Of a DNA stretch of 64,000 bases, positions 53,886 through 64,000 are shown one piece after another. Origin of the DNA: Heterohyrax brucei (taxonomy: Eukaryota > Chordata > Mammalia > Hyracoidea > Procaviidae). The notes under the pieces are model-generated. The model made no database searches. It saw nothing but the letters and a program-made list of their open reading frames with translations, and had not been told where the DNA came from. Where the stretch lies: positions 49,474,333 to 49,538,332 of the forward strand of contig CM053141.1 in the NCBI GenBank assembly GCA_028571685.1, in the 5' to 3' direction. A program made the position numbers and the translations under genes. Each line of letters opens with the position of its first letter. Within the stretch, counting starts at the first letter, position 1.

Positions 53886-54091
53886 AGTATTCCTAATGTA
53901 CAGTGGATAAAATTAATTCAGTGTTATTTTTTTCTTCATTCTTCAGTGAGTAATTATTTTGTGTGTCCATTATCATAAGAATTGCTTAAAATCAAACAAC
54001 ATATTAAAGAAGGTCACTCTCAGATTTATGTTTATACAAAGCCAGAGTTCTAAGCTTAGATATTTCTGTGTGCAGATGAGCTGACTGAAAA

Positions 54092-54277
54092 TACCATGTC
54101 AGGGCAATGGTTTAGTGTTCAGCTGCTAACTGGAAGTTCCGTGGTTCATGTCCAGCAGCTGTTCCATCGAGCAGGTATGGTAATCTGCTTCTGTAAAGAT
54201 TTACAGCCTTGGAAATCCTGTGTCTTGTAGGGTCACTGTCAGTCAGAATGGACTTGACTGCGATGGGTTGTGAAATG
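54092..54277 (+). mobile_element. AfroSINE, long type
   Basis: 'gtcagggcaatggtttagtg', 'tctgcttctgtaaagattta', 'cagccttggaaatcctg', 'gacttgactgcgatgggttg'. Confidence 0.88.
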
Positions 54278-54309
54278 TTTTAGAGTCAAAATTTAAGTAA
54301 GTGGCTTTT

Positions 54310-54390
54310 AATCCTGGCTCTATATTAGAATCACTCAGGGGAGGTTATTTTTTAAGTTTCCTGGAAACAACTCACTCCAATTGAATCTTT
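54310..54390 (+). mobile_element. Possible hAT MER5-like fragment
   Basis: 'ctggctctatattagaatca' followed by 'ctcaggggaggtta' resembles the MER5A start. Short. Confidence 0.4.
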
Positions 54391-54419
54391 TAAAAACCTC
54401 TTAAGACTCCTGCTTCCAG

Positions 54420-56260
54420 CTCTGACATGGCAAGGGCTTAGAGGTAACCATTCTGTCTTTACAACAAGAAAATTTGAGCAAACTGAAAATCAACAGTTTT
54501 TTTAAAAACGTGTCAGAGAACTGATGTCTGAAGGCAAACAATCTCCCTCAAATCTGGAGAGAGATGAATCCAGAGATTCACAACTGAAATCCACTTACCT
54601 GTAGCAGAAACTACTGGAGCCATAAACTGGTATTGACACTTAAATAGTAATTTTGACAAATTCCTAGAGGCTGAGTATAGACTATTACGAGACTGAGAGG
54701 AAATCTTGTGGTGGTTAAGCGGTTAAGTGCTTTGGCTGCTTACTAAAAGATTAGCAGTTCCTTGAAAACTCAATGGGGCAGTTCTACTCGGTCCTATAGG
54801 GTCTCAATGAGTCAGAATTGACTTGATGGCCAAAGATTTGGGTTTTGAGGCTGACAAACTCCTGGGAGTCCCTGTCTTACAGGCCCAACTACACTTTAGG
54901 GGTTTATTTCCAGTAATCTGACCAGGTTATCAAGGTGAAGAGCCAAACGGGATCTCTTATAGTTCTAACAAAGAAGGCAAAAGTAACCACTGTAACATAT
55001 ACTCAGTATCTTCATAGCAAAGCCCTACCATCCAGGGGAAAAGATCATCAGACACTTATTCTACCTGGGAGAAGGGTGTGTCCCTATTCCAGCCTCCTAA
55101 TCTTCCTGTCTCAAATAAGAAAAGTTGAGGGGGAGAGGTTAAGAAATGTGGAAGTTCACAGCCCAAGGACACAGGCTCACTAATATCTTAAATCTAAACA
55201 TAAAATTATAGAACAGTTTTCTTTCTCCCATATCCTACCACTACCAGTACAGTTTCAGGTGGAGTTCTTAGGAAGCCCAAAGTCATGGAGGAAATGGAAA
55301 AAAGGACACTGGTAGAATTTGAGGCCTTTGTCACCTACAGCTACAGAAAACACAGTCCAACTTCTATGTAGATTAACACACTGAAGTGATACTTCAGGTC
55401 CTATTAGCTGATATATAATGTCTAGCTTTCAACAAAAAAATTACAAACATATCAATAGGAAAGAAAAAACAAAATCTGATGAGATAAAGTAAGCATAAGA
55501 AGTAGATTCAGATATAAAAGATTTTGAACTATCAGAAAAGGAAATTAAAATAATTTTAATCAATACACTAATGCCTCAGATGGATAAAGCAGACAACATG
55601 CAAGAACAGACGGGTAATGTAAACAAAGAGATGAGAACTCTAAGACAGAATCACAGGGTAAGAAATCAAAAACACTGCAACAGAAATGAAGTCTTTGGTG
55701 GACCCATCAGTAGACTGGACACCCTAAAGAGAAACCAGTGAGCTTGAAGAGAGGTTAATAGACACTTCTCAAACTGCGACACAAGAAAATAAAAAGGAAC
55801 ATCCTAGAACTGTGGAGCAAGTTTAAAAGATATTGCATATCTTTAAGTAGAATATTAAGAGAGAGAGAGGAAGAACAGAGCAGAAGACATATTTGAAGTA
55901 ATTACGGCCTGTATTTTTTTCTAAAATGAATGGCAGGCATTAACCAGAGATCCAAGAAGCTTAGAGAACTCCACTTACGAAAAATCCCCCCTCGCCCCCC
56001 AAAAAATCTGCAGTTAGGTATGTGTCATTTGGCCTGCAGAAAATCAAGGAGGAGAACCTTGAAAGGAGTTGGGTTGGTGGTGCGCATTGCCTGTATAGAA
56101 ACAAGAGTAAGACTTATGGCTGATTCCTCTTCAAAAGCCATGCATGCAAGAAGAAAGTGAAAAAAAATATGAAAAGTGTTGAAAGAAGAAAAAAATGTCT
56201 AAAAATCCTACATTCAGAGAAATTTCCCTTCAGTAGTGAAGTGTTTCAAATGGCAGCCAA
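54420..56260 (+). mobile_element. Ancient L1, 5' and ORF1 region
   Basis: 55.5-56.2 kb follows an old L1 ORF1 order: 'cagtagactggacacccta', 'gaccagtgagcttgaagag'-like, 'agagatccaagaagcttaga', 'gccatgcatgcaagaagaaa', 'cctacattcagagaa'. Heavily mutated; SINE inside at 54699. Confidence 0.7.
54699..54853 (+). mobile_element. AfroSINE, short type
   Basis: 'gaaatcttgtggtggttaag' to 'gatggccaaagatttgggtt'. A segment around the B box is deleted. Confidence 0.9.
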
Positions 56261-56984
56261 ATTGAAAACGGCCGGTTTAGGAAAACATAGCTTAGATTTC
56301 AAGAACACATGAATCTGGTGTGAAATCATTTTCATTTTGCTTTTTCGGTTCTGCTTCTCGAGCCCACGCTAGTAACTAACCTGTATCCTGATTGACTGGG
56401 AAGGCCTACCTGGTTGTTGACCACCCACATTGGTCAGGGAACCCTGTTCAGTCTGGATTTGGCTGGAGAGTCCTGCCTTTTACCTGAATTGCCTAGGTAG
56501 CCCCACTCAACAACTGACCTTTACATGGATTGGTTAGGAGTCCACTTTGTAATCAACAAGGAGTACAAGTCCTGCTTTATAAACACCCTAGTACCTAAGA
56601 GCAGAGCTGTCCTGATCAAGAAGAGAGCAGCCTGAATGTTTCCCTGAGAAAGCAAGCCATTCCTGAGGGGAGCTGTCCTAAGCTTCCCTGGTTGGTGAAA
56701 GGAAGTACACGCCTTCTGCCTTGGGGAACTTCCCAGACCTTACATAATGTACCTTCCTAAATCGGATCTTGGGTTTTCTGATGTTGTCCCCGAGTTTCAT
56801 CCCAAATAGTGTTGTGTTATTTCTGCACAGGATTACAAATTCAAGGAATTTAATAGAAGAACTGTCACTGTTTTCTTTTACATGTAGTCGTTTGGCAGGT
56901 CTTTGAGTAGTTTGAGCTAGTTATGACAAAATCCCTGGCCACATGACATGAAAATGCTAATCTCTGGGTGCCAAATACTACTTC
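56261..56984. other. Possible LTR or unassigned spacer
   Basis: 'gctttataaacaccc' (about 56574) is TATA-like and CCAAT-like words precede it, so a retroviral LTR is possible. Neither end nor duplication is clear. Confidence 0.3.
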
Positions 56985-57544
56985 AGCAGGAACCCTAGTA
57001 ATGACAAGCTAAGCTCAAGTACTGTTATGCTAATCCAGTAATGGCTTCAGAGAAATGTGTTTGGCAGACACTGAGAACATCCGAAAACACACTGAGATCT
57101 GGTAGAAACACTAAAATATAATCTCTACCATCCACAAAGGCCATGTGTCTGTCAGCTTGTTGTACTCTGGTGGCTGGCAAATTGCTGTGATATTGGAAAG
57201 CATAATGCCAGAATTTCAAATACCAGCAGGGTCACCTTTGGCAGACAGGTTTCAGTGGACCCAGACTAGGAAGAAGCACTTGGTTATCTACTTCTAAAAG
57301 TAACGGCCAGTGAAAACCTTATGAATAGCAGTGGAAGATCAGCCCATCATATTGACAAGCACTCAAAATATGACTGGGGAAGAACTGCCTTTTCAAAATA
57401 GAGTCAACCCTAAAGATACAGATGGAGTCAAGCATTTGCTGACATGGCACAACTCTTGATGAGAAGAAACAGCTGTGAGTATCCATTAATAATTGGAACA
57501 TGGAATGCATAAAGTATAAATCTAAGAAAATTGAAAATGATCAG

Positions 57545-58107
57545 TGTGATGGTTCAGATTACGTGCCAACTCCATTCTCAGCATTCTGGCAGCTTACGTG
57601 GTCACCTCTGTGATGAAATGTGCTGTGCTGCTGCGGGCGGGGGGGGGCCATTAGTGGCTCACCATCCCCTCAGCCTTCATCTCTTGGCCTTCCTCATACT
57701 TCCTGTTGGCTCACCTTGCCAAGGATTTGGCTTCTTGTGGATTCAAGTGCTACCTCTCTCTTGTCCTCTTACATCTGGTTCTGGTTCTTGGGACTTGAAC
57801 TAGGAGCTCTTGGGATTCATCAGTCTTCACAGTCTGCAAGTAAAAGTCCTGTTCCTTATCCTACGAATCCTGGATTCTCTAGTACCTGCAGCTATGTGTA
57901 TCAGCAGAAACCTTGCAGTCTTGCCTGCCATCTTGGGATCTGCCAGCCTTCACAGGGTTCCTTCCTCTCTGACCTGCCAACCTTGGGCTCATTACCTTCT
58001 GAGGCTGCTATAAGACTTGTAGTCTGATCCAGGACTTTGGCACATTTCAGCATCTGTATTTATATGTGTTACTGAATTTGCTTCTCTAGAGAAACCAACG
58101 TAAGACA
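57545..58107 (+). mobile_element. ERV-type solo LTR inserted in RTE
   Basis: 563 bp, TGTGATGGTTCA to 'acgtaagaca'. Flanks ATCAG (57540-57544) and GTCAG (58108-58112) fit a 5-bp duplication with one change. RTE reading order resumes exactly on the far side ('gaaatgaaatggaatacata'). The 135-residue frame inside is chance. Confidence 0.8.
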
Positions 58108-58227
58108 GTCAGAAATGAAATGGAATACATAAACATCAATATCCTGAGCATTAGGGAGCTGAAATGGACTGGTATTGGCCATTTTGAATGAGAAAATCAC
58201 ACAATCTACTATACTAAGAATGACAGA

Positions 58228-58768
58228 TTGAAGACGAATGACATTACATTCATCATCAAAAAGAATATTTCAAGGTCTATCCTAAAGTACAAAACTGTCA
58301 GTGATGGAATAATATCCATACTCCTAAAAGGAATACCAGTTAATATAACTATTAAACAAATTTACATACAAACCGCTATTGCTGAAGATGAAGAAACTGA
58401 TCATTTTTACCAACATCTGTAGTCTAAAATTGATCAAACGTCATCAAGATGTTTTGATTATTATCAGTGATTGAAATGCAAAAAGATGGAAACAAGAATG
58501 ATGGATAGTTGGAGTAGAGACACTTGGTGGTAAAAATACCACCAGAGAGCTCATGGTAGAGTTTTATAAGATGAACAGCTTATTCATTTCAAATACCTCT
58601 TTATACATCATAGAAAATGACTATGCATATACAGATAAAAAGCACAGGAATCATATTCACTACGTTTGTAGAAAAAGACAATGGAAAAATTCAACATCAC
58701 CAGTCAGAACAAAGACAGGGACTCACTATAGAACAGACCATCATTTGCTCATTGCAAGTTCAAGTTGA
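58228..58768 (+). pseudogene. RTE endonuclease remnant
   Basis: Frames give NDITFIIKKNISRSILK, then after shifts NHIHYVCRKRQWKNST and THYRTDHHLLIASSS. The last is the SDH-type catalytic histidine block. The DWN position reads as a stop-containing 'gtgattgaaatgc'. Confidence 0.72.
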
Positions 58769-59129
58769 AGCTGAAGAAAATAAAAACAAGTCCACAAGAG
58801 CTAAAACATGATCTTTAGTATATATTATCTGAATTAGCAAATTAAATTCAGCTATATTTAAAAAGATTGTGACATCACTATCAAGTGGGAATTGGGAATG
58901 CAAGGATGGTTCAACATTCAAAATCAACGAAAGTCACAATGTCAAGAGACTAAAAGAGAAAAGCTGTATTGATCATACATGCATAGAAAAAGTGACAAAA
59001 TCTAACATCTACCCGTGATAAAATCTCTTGAAAAACAAGGAATAGGAGGGAACTTTATGAAACCAATAAATGAAGCTAATAATTAATTAGGAAGGACTGA
59101 ATTCTTACCCCATAAGATTATTGGGAATG

Positions 59130-59308
59130 CTGGTGGTGTAGTGGTTAAGAGCTAAAGCTGCTAACCAGAAGGGTGGCAACTCAAGTCTACCAGGTGTTCC
59201 TTGGGAACCATGTGGGGCAGTTCAGCTTTGTCCTGTAGGGTCACTATGAGTTGGAATTGATTCAATAGCAATGGATTTCTTTTCTTTTCTTTCTTTTTTT
59301 TGAGATTG
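59130..59308 (+). mobile_element. AfroSINE, short type
   Basis: 'gggaatgctggtggtgtagt' to 'caatagcaatggatttcttt' with a TTTTC tail. Inserted in old L1. Confidence 0.92.
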
Positions 59309-59312
59309 GGAA

Positions 59313-59514
59313 ATAGGAGCCATGGCAGCACAGTAGTTAAAGTGTTTATTTGCTAACCAAAAGTTAGTGACTCCAACCCATCAGCTACTCCACAGAAGAA
59401 AAATCTAGCTGTCTGCTTCCATGAAAACTTACAGCCTTGGGAACCCTGTGCAATGGTTCTATTTTGATCTTTGTAGTCCCTGTGAATCAAAACTGAATTG
59501 ATGGCAGTGGAGTG
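59313..59514 (+). mobile_element. AfroSINE, long type
   Basis: 'aggagccatggcagcacagt', 'gtctgcttccatgaaaactt', 'acagccttgggaaccctg'. Second insertion in the same L1, directly behind the first. Confidence 0.9.
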
Positions 59515-59830
59515 TGAAGACTGAGAAAGAGGAAAGGATACTCACTCTCACCGCAACTCCTGTTCAATGTGATGGTCAAGTTCCTAACAAAGTAATAAAA
59601 GCAAAAAATACATATATGTATACATAAATGTCATATAGCTTAGAAAAGACAACATGATTGCCTATGAGAAATCTACAAAGAATCTACTAAAAAAGGTGTC
59701 AGAATTGAGCAAGTTTGGCAAGGTCATAAGATAAAAGGTCAAAACACAAAAATCAATTGTATTGCTATATACTAATAACGAACAATTTGAAACTGAACTT
59801 AAGACCTACTATCTACTCATTAGTTTAATA

Positions 59831-60949
59831 AAATTAACTTTTTTTTCCCTTGTATGGAAAGTGGTTAAGAAGTTATGTTAGGACTTGTCTTGGATTTAGA
59901 GTCCTTAAAAGGAAAGAGTGTATATACTAGATTGGACTTCCCATGGTTTAGCTCACTCTTAGTCACGTTCCAAATTTCCAGTGATGAAACTGCAAATCAG
60001 TAGCAGTTACACACAACTCACAGATAGACACAATGGATCTGAAATAATCTTGATTGAGTTAAAATAATCTGTGGACAGAAAAGACATCTGATATGCATCA
60101 TGGCACCTCATCATGCCTGAGTATATGGTTAGTAACTACAAGAAAGGAAAAGGAAAATGAAGAGTGTTTTGAACAGGACTGTTGAAGGTGACAATTAGAA
60201 AGGCTTTCAGATTTCATGGAACTCGGCATATCACTATACATACCATAAACATAATCTGTCTTTCTGAATTGTTTACGGGGTGGAGTTATTAATAGACAAT
60301 AAATTACAAGTAAACTATAGATGCAAGATGGATGTGGTTCAAATTTTGTTTGCTCTTAAGTTAAATGTGACTATTTTCTTCAAATCACTGGTTTGAAACC
60401 TGGTAGATTCCTATCTCTTTAATAACAGATATTCAGCCTATGGTTTACAAGGTGTGTTATACATGTATGGCACTGGCAAGTTTATAAGTTGCCAAGGTGT
60501 TTCTCCCAGTGTGTCTTGATGATAGATATACCATTATATATGTCTTCATAAAAGCCACAAGGCATTGAATACTTTCTTGGCCACAAGTCATGAAGGCCCT
60601 CTAAGGAGGAAGTCATAATTTTCAGGCCACTACAATGACCTAAATGAAAACATCTGGAATGTCTATAGCCACTATTATAGTAAAAAGCCTCTGCATTAAA
60701 AGTTACCCATTTGCTGATGAAACAATTATGCTAGAGGGCTATTTTATATTTCATAATGGTATGGTTTTGATTTTTTCCTATATGTACTTTCGTTCTTTCA
60801 TGTGAGAATTTTGTGCGTCTAGCATTAAACCAAGGTACACGTGTGATTGTGTGGGAGGCAAGGAGAAATAAACTATGTGGAATTACATCTAAGACTTGTT
60901 GTGTTATCTGTGTATTGCCAGTTGTTAATAAGTCTTCCTTCAGTCTTGA
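59831..60949. other. No gene; unassigned
   Basis: About 1.1 kb with nothing recognised; no protein motif in any frame. Confidence 0.4.
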
Positions 60950-61055
60950 TGCTGGAATCTTCATAGAGTCCAGCTTCTGGGATTATTTTCTCAACATGCA
61001 GATTGAATAAGTATGGTAAAAAGATACAGCCCTGATTCATGCCTTTCCCTATTTT
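60950..61055 (-). mobile_element. RTE RT-region fragment, reverse
   Basis: Reverse complement of the block that recurs forward at 61372-61455 ('ttcaatct' and the ATGCTGAAAAACTAATC area). Codes on the reverse strand for the FNL-hVEK-type segment after the first RT motif. Confidence 0.7.
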
Positions 61056-61640
61056 AATAATTCAAAAATGGTTACAGCAGTACATCAACAGGGAACTGCC
61101 AGAAATTCAAGCTGAATTCAGAAGACAGCTTGCTTGAAATGAGAGATATCACTGCTGATGACAGGTGGATCTTGGCTGAAAGCAAAGAATAACAGAAAGA
61201 TGATTACCTGTCATTTGTTGACTATGCAAAGGCCTTTGACTGTGTGAGTCACAAAATTTGAGTAACTCTGTAAAGAACAGGAATTGTAGAACATTTAATT
61301 GTGCTCCTGTAGAACCTGTACATAGACCAAGAAGCAGTTGTTGGAACAGAACAGGAGATACTCTTCAGTTTAAAATCAGGAAAGGTGTACATCAATGTTG
61401 TATCCATATACTGTTCTTGTTCAATCTATATGCTGAAAAACTAATCTTGGAAGCTGAACAATATAAGAAAAGAAATCAGGACTGGAGAGAGACTGAGTAA
61501 TAATCTTTGATATGGAAGTAACACAACCTTGCTTTGCTGAAAGCGAGGAGGACTTGATGCACTTACTGGTAATAATTGAAGACCACAGCCTTTAGTACGG
61601 ATTACATCGCAATATAAAGAAAATGGAAATCTTAGGATCA
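61056..61640 (+). mobile_element. RTE LINE, RT region
   Basis: Parallel to 9190-9680. Contains the RT remnant below. Truncated on both sides. Confidence 0.85.
61160..61500 (+). pseudogene. RTE reverse-transcriptase remnant
   Basis: SFVDYAKAFDCVSHK at about 61211-61255 retains the first catalytic aspartate block (VDYAKAFD). KGVHQCCIHILFLFNLYAEK (about 61384-61443) is the next RT block. A frameshift lies between and YADD is not found. Confidence 0.82.
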
Positions 61641-62060
61641 CAAGAGAGGGGCCTGAAAAAAAACAGAGAACAAGATTCTAACTCACACGTGTGTGCACAC
61701 AGAAGACCAGACTTACTTGCCTGACAGAGAATGGAGAAACCCAAGTATACGGCCTTTGGATACCTTATAGCTCAGTAATGAAGTCACTTCTGAGGTTCAC
61801 CCCTCAGCCAAAGTTTATACAGGCCTGTAAAACAAAAAGACCCCAAAAGGGTACAACAGCTCAGGGCTAATAACAAGAAGGCAGAAAGACACAGGAAAGC
61901 TGATACTGGAGAACCTGATTTTGAGAAGGGGAGAATATAGATATGTAGTGGGTTTGGTAACCAATGCCATAAAACAATATGTGTATTAATTGTCTAATGA
62001 GACATTTGTTTGTGCTGTAAACTTCCATTTAAAGTACAATAAAGAGTTAAAAACAAAACA
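61641..62060 (+). mobile_element. L1 3' UTR
   Basis: 'agaatggagaaacccaagta', 'ccttatagctcagtaatgaa', 'gtcacttctgaggttcaccc', ending with 'taaacttccatttaaagtac' and 'aataaagagttaaaa'. 5'-truncated; joins RTE sequence without a gap. Confidence 0.75.
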
Positions 62061-62104
62061 CAAACATCCTTACAACTGGACCAATAAGCAATATCATGTT
62101 AAAT

Positions 62105-62890
62105 ACGCATGAGAAGATCCTGAAGTGGTCAAGGGTTCACAGTCAAAGCCCATAGAAGCAGCAATCAAGGAATTAAACAACTAATTGCACTGGGCAGCTC
62201 AGCTGCAAGACTTCTTTAATGTCTTAAAAAGTAAAGGTGTCACCTTAAGAACTAAAATAGACCGACCCAAGCGATGGTATTTTCACTTACTTCATATACA
62301 TGTTAAAGCTGGACAACTAATAATGATGACTGAGGAAGAATTGTTACATTTGAATCATGGTGTTTGCAAAGAAGCTTGAATATACCATGGACTATAGGGG
62401 AAACTCTGGTGGCCTAGTGATTAAGTGCTACATCTGCTAACCAAAAGGTCAGCAGTTCAAATTCACCAGGCTTTCCTTGGAGACTCCGTGGAGCAGTTCT
62501 ACTCTGTCCTATAGGGTTGTTATGAGTCAGAATTGACTTAGTGGCAGTGGGTTTGGTTTTCTTAATAAGAAGAACAAACCAATCTGTCATAGAAAAAGTA
62601 TGGCTGGAACAATCCTTTGAAGCGAGGATGCTGAGACTTCATCTTATTCACTTTGGACCTGTGATCATGAAAGAAAGTCCCTGGAGAAGAATACCAAGCT
62701 TGGTAAGGTACATGTCACCAGAAAAGAGGAAGAGACTCAAAAGGGATAAATACTCATAGTGGCTGCAACAACAGGCTCAAACATAACAATGATTGTGAGG
62801 ATGGCAAAGGACAGGGCAGTATTTTGATCTGTTTATACATATGGTAGCTATGATTAGGCAATATCTTGACAGCACCTTGCAACAATAACA
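62105..62890 (+). mobile_element. RTE LINE, 3' end, split by SINE
   Basis: 'aaagcccatagaagcagcaa', 'gatgactgaggaagaattgt', then SINE, then 'aatctgtcatagaaaaagta' and 'gactcaaaagggataaatac', ending 'gacagcaccttgcaacaa'. Confidence 0.9.
62396..62563 (+). mobile_element. AfroSINE, short type
   Basis: Nearly consensus: 'gggaaactctggtggcctag' to 'ggcagtgggtttggttttc'. Inserted in RTE. Confidence 0.95.
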
Positions 62891-62924
62891 TGACCAATCA
62901 TTTCGTACCTACTGTGGACTTGAT

Positions 62925-63083
62925 GGGAGTCCATGAGTGGTGTAAACAGTTCAAGAATTGGCCATTAACCAAAAAAATTGGCAGCTAAAATCCACCAGGC
63001 ACTCCTTGAAAACCATATGGGGCAGTTATACTCTATCATGTAGGGATGCTATGAGTCAGTACCAACTAGATGGCAATGGGTGG
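62925..63083 (+). mobile_element. AfroSINE, short type
   Basis: 'gtccatgagtggtgtaaaca' to 'agatggcaatgggtgg'. Confidence 0.88.
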
Positions 63084-63095
63084 AAGCACTTCTCA

Positions 63096-63220
63096 GGAAA
63101 GCCCTGGAGATACGCTTCTGAAAGTTCACACCCAAGAAAATCTTAAGGCGTGTAGCTCTCCCCTGAAACACACGGGATCTCCCTGCATTAGAATTGATAG
63201 AGCAGCAACTGGGTTCAGTT
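63096..63220 (+). mobile_element. AfroSINE, long type, 3' part
   Basis: 'gatacgcttctgaaagttca', 'cacccaagaaaatcttaag', 'acacacgggatctccctgc'. Only the distal part of the long type. Confidence 0.7.
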
Positions 63221-63593
63221 TTAGTTTTTTGGTAGACTTGACACTAATCTTGAAGTACGGTCCTGTGATTATTAACTGCTTTTCTCTTGGGAGTTACTTT
63301 AATCTTTCCTATTTAGGAAACTGTCATGTAACCATTTTTGTTCTCTGAAAATGGAATGATTGAATAGATGACAGCAAATGGAGATACAAGATTCCATTCA
63401 AGTCCTTCTTCTTTTTACTCTTTAAAGACATTTACTTTTAGAAAGGAGTAATCCCATGGAAGAAGTCTGTGACAATTTTCCATGTTCAGGGAGGTACTGG
63501 TCTTGTTGGGAAGCGAAGGAAGGAGACAAAATTTAAGCATGACAATTAGAGAACTAAATTTGATTCAGGTCACTGCCCAGTGTTCACATTCCA
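63221..63593. other. No gene; unassigned
   Basis: Nothing recognised. Confidence 0.4.
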
Positions 63594-63685
63594 ACTAGAA
63601 TGAAAACTCCATAGCAACAACCACCTTGCCTGTCTATTTCAGTTGTATCCCCAGGGCTTAGCACAGTTCCTGGTACATCCTGTCA
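63594..63685 (+). mobile_element. L2 LINE 3' end
   Basis: 'gaatgaaaactccatagcaa', 'ccttgcctgtc', 'tgtatccccagggcttagca', 'cagttcctggtaca' follow the L2 3' UTR order closely. Confidence 0.75.
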
Positions 63686-64000
63686 GCAAACTCTGTGGTT
63701 TGGATTGTGCCTACTGTGACCTTGATTATGAAGGTGGCAGCAAATAAAGGAAGCTCACTTGACCTACAGTGCTTGGAAAGGCACTTAGAGCAAGCAGAGT
63801 TCAAACAGTGAAGCAGGTCTGTGCTTCTTATGGAGGTTCTGGCTGAGAACTAATGAGTTTTCAATGGTTGAAAGAACTCTCTTCAACCGTACCCACAAGC
63901 CATTTCCTCTTCTTGTTCTGACACCATCGGTGTTACTGGTAATGCTTAGATAACTCTGAACATGCTTATTTCTAAAATGTTTCCCTTCAGTTCTGATATA
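63686..64000. other. No gene; unassigned
   Basis: Nothing recognised up to the window end. Confidence 0.4.

Larger units (their letters stand above)
56985..58830 (+). mobile_element. RTE LINE, 5' UTR and endonuclease, split by LTR
   Basis: 56985-57544 is 5' UTR (parallel to 6150-6690). 58108-58830 is the endonuclease region (parallel to 6690-7370). Interrupted by the LTR at 57545-58107. The element stops before RT and is followed by L1. Confidence 0.87.
58855..59830 (+). mobile_element. Old L1, ORF2 region, split by two SINEs
   Basis: 'gcaaggatggttcaacattc', 'aaaatcaacg', 'aggagggaactttatgaaac', then after the SINEs 'gatactcactctcaccgcaa', 'acaccaaaatcaattgtatt'-like 'acaaaaatcaattgtattgc' are RT-region L1 ORF2 words. 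Confidence 0.75.

Noticed and set aside
57620..58027. 135-residue open frame
   Set aside because: It lies entirely inside an LTR (57545-58107); the proline/serine-rich composition follows from the LTR's repeated 'cttgggattc'-like words.
2726..63220. tRNA genes, suggested by B-box-like 'ggtcagcagttcaaatc' motifs
   Set aside because: Every instance is part of an AfroSINE; no cloverleaf with a complete acceptor stem is present.

Overview
This window is non-coding nuclear DNA from a mammal, very probably an afrotherian such as an elephant or another paenungulate. The basis is the dense set of tRNA-derived SINEs with a 3' end close to 'ATGAGTCGGAATCGACTCGACGGCA', followed by GGGTTTGGTTT or CCTAACAACAAC. 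I recognise these as AfroSINEs. Many copies of a BovB/RTE-like LINE share the same 3' end, and there is an elephant-type L1. No exon, promoter with a gene, tRNA, rRNA or intact protein-coding gene was found. Every open frame is short, and the ones that can be explained are decayed transposon remnants. Repeat family names come from recognition of the sequence, not from a search, and most boundaries are good to about 5-20 bases.

Layout. 0-3.3 kb holds RTE and L1 fragments and a MaLR-type LTR split by a SINE. 3.3-6.1 kb holds SINEs, L2/MIR fragments and a reverse-strand LTR. 6.1-9.9 kb is a decayed RTE LINE carrying two separate internally deleted mariner elements. 9.9-12.4 kb is a reverse-strand endogenous retrovirus remnant with LTR, tRNA-Leu-like primer site, gag-like stretch and inactive protease. 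12.4-18.4 kb is comparatively repeat-poor. 18.4-20.6 kb holds microsatellites, SINEs, a mariner and two LTR pieces. 21.0-28.5 kb is one nearly full-length reverse-strand L1. It has ORF1 and ORF2 remnants and about five 225-245 bp promoter-like monomers in its 5' region, and it is interrupted by a solo LTR with a perfect 5-bp target duplication. 29.7-35.3 kb holds LTRs and a dense SINE cluster. 35.8-49.6 kb mixes L1, RTE, SINE and LTR copies. 49.6-51.2 kb is repeat-poor. 51.3-54.9 kb holds nested SINEs and RTE. 54.4-62.1 kb is a mosaic of an old L1, RTE copies and another LTR. 62.1-64.0 kb holds RTE, SINEs and an L2 end.

How the parts relate. RTE is the likely source of the machinery that moved the AfroSINEs, because both end in the same near-palindromic sequence. 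The most unusual signal is a set of very short (25-52 bp) insertions of that 3' end. These carry a perfect 16-bp palindrome, GAGTCGGATCCGACTC, or a close variant. Several sit inside older transposons, and one is bounded by a 7-bp direct repeat. Other notable items are a 174-bp chimeric insert bounded by a perfect 10-bp duplication, a 3 x 56-bp expansion inside a SINE, a 4 x 31-bp expansion inside an LTR, and mariner derivatives with about 110-bp inverted arms.
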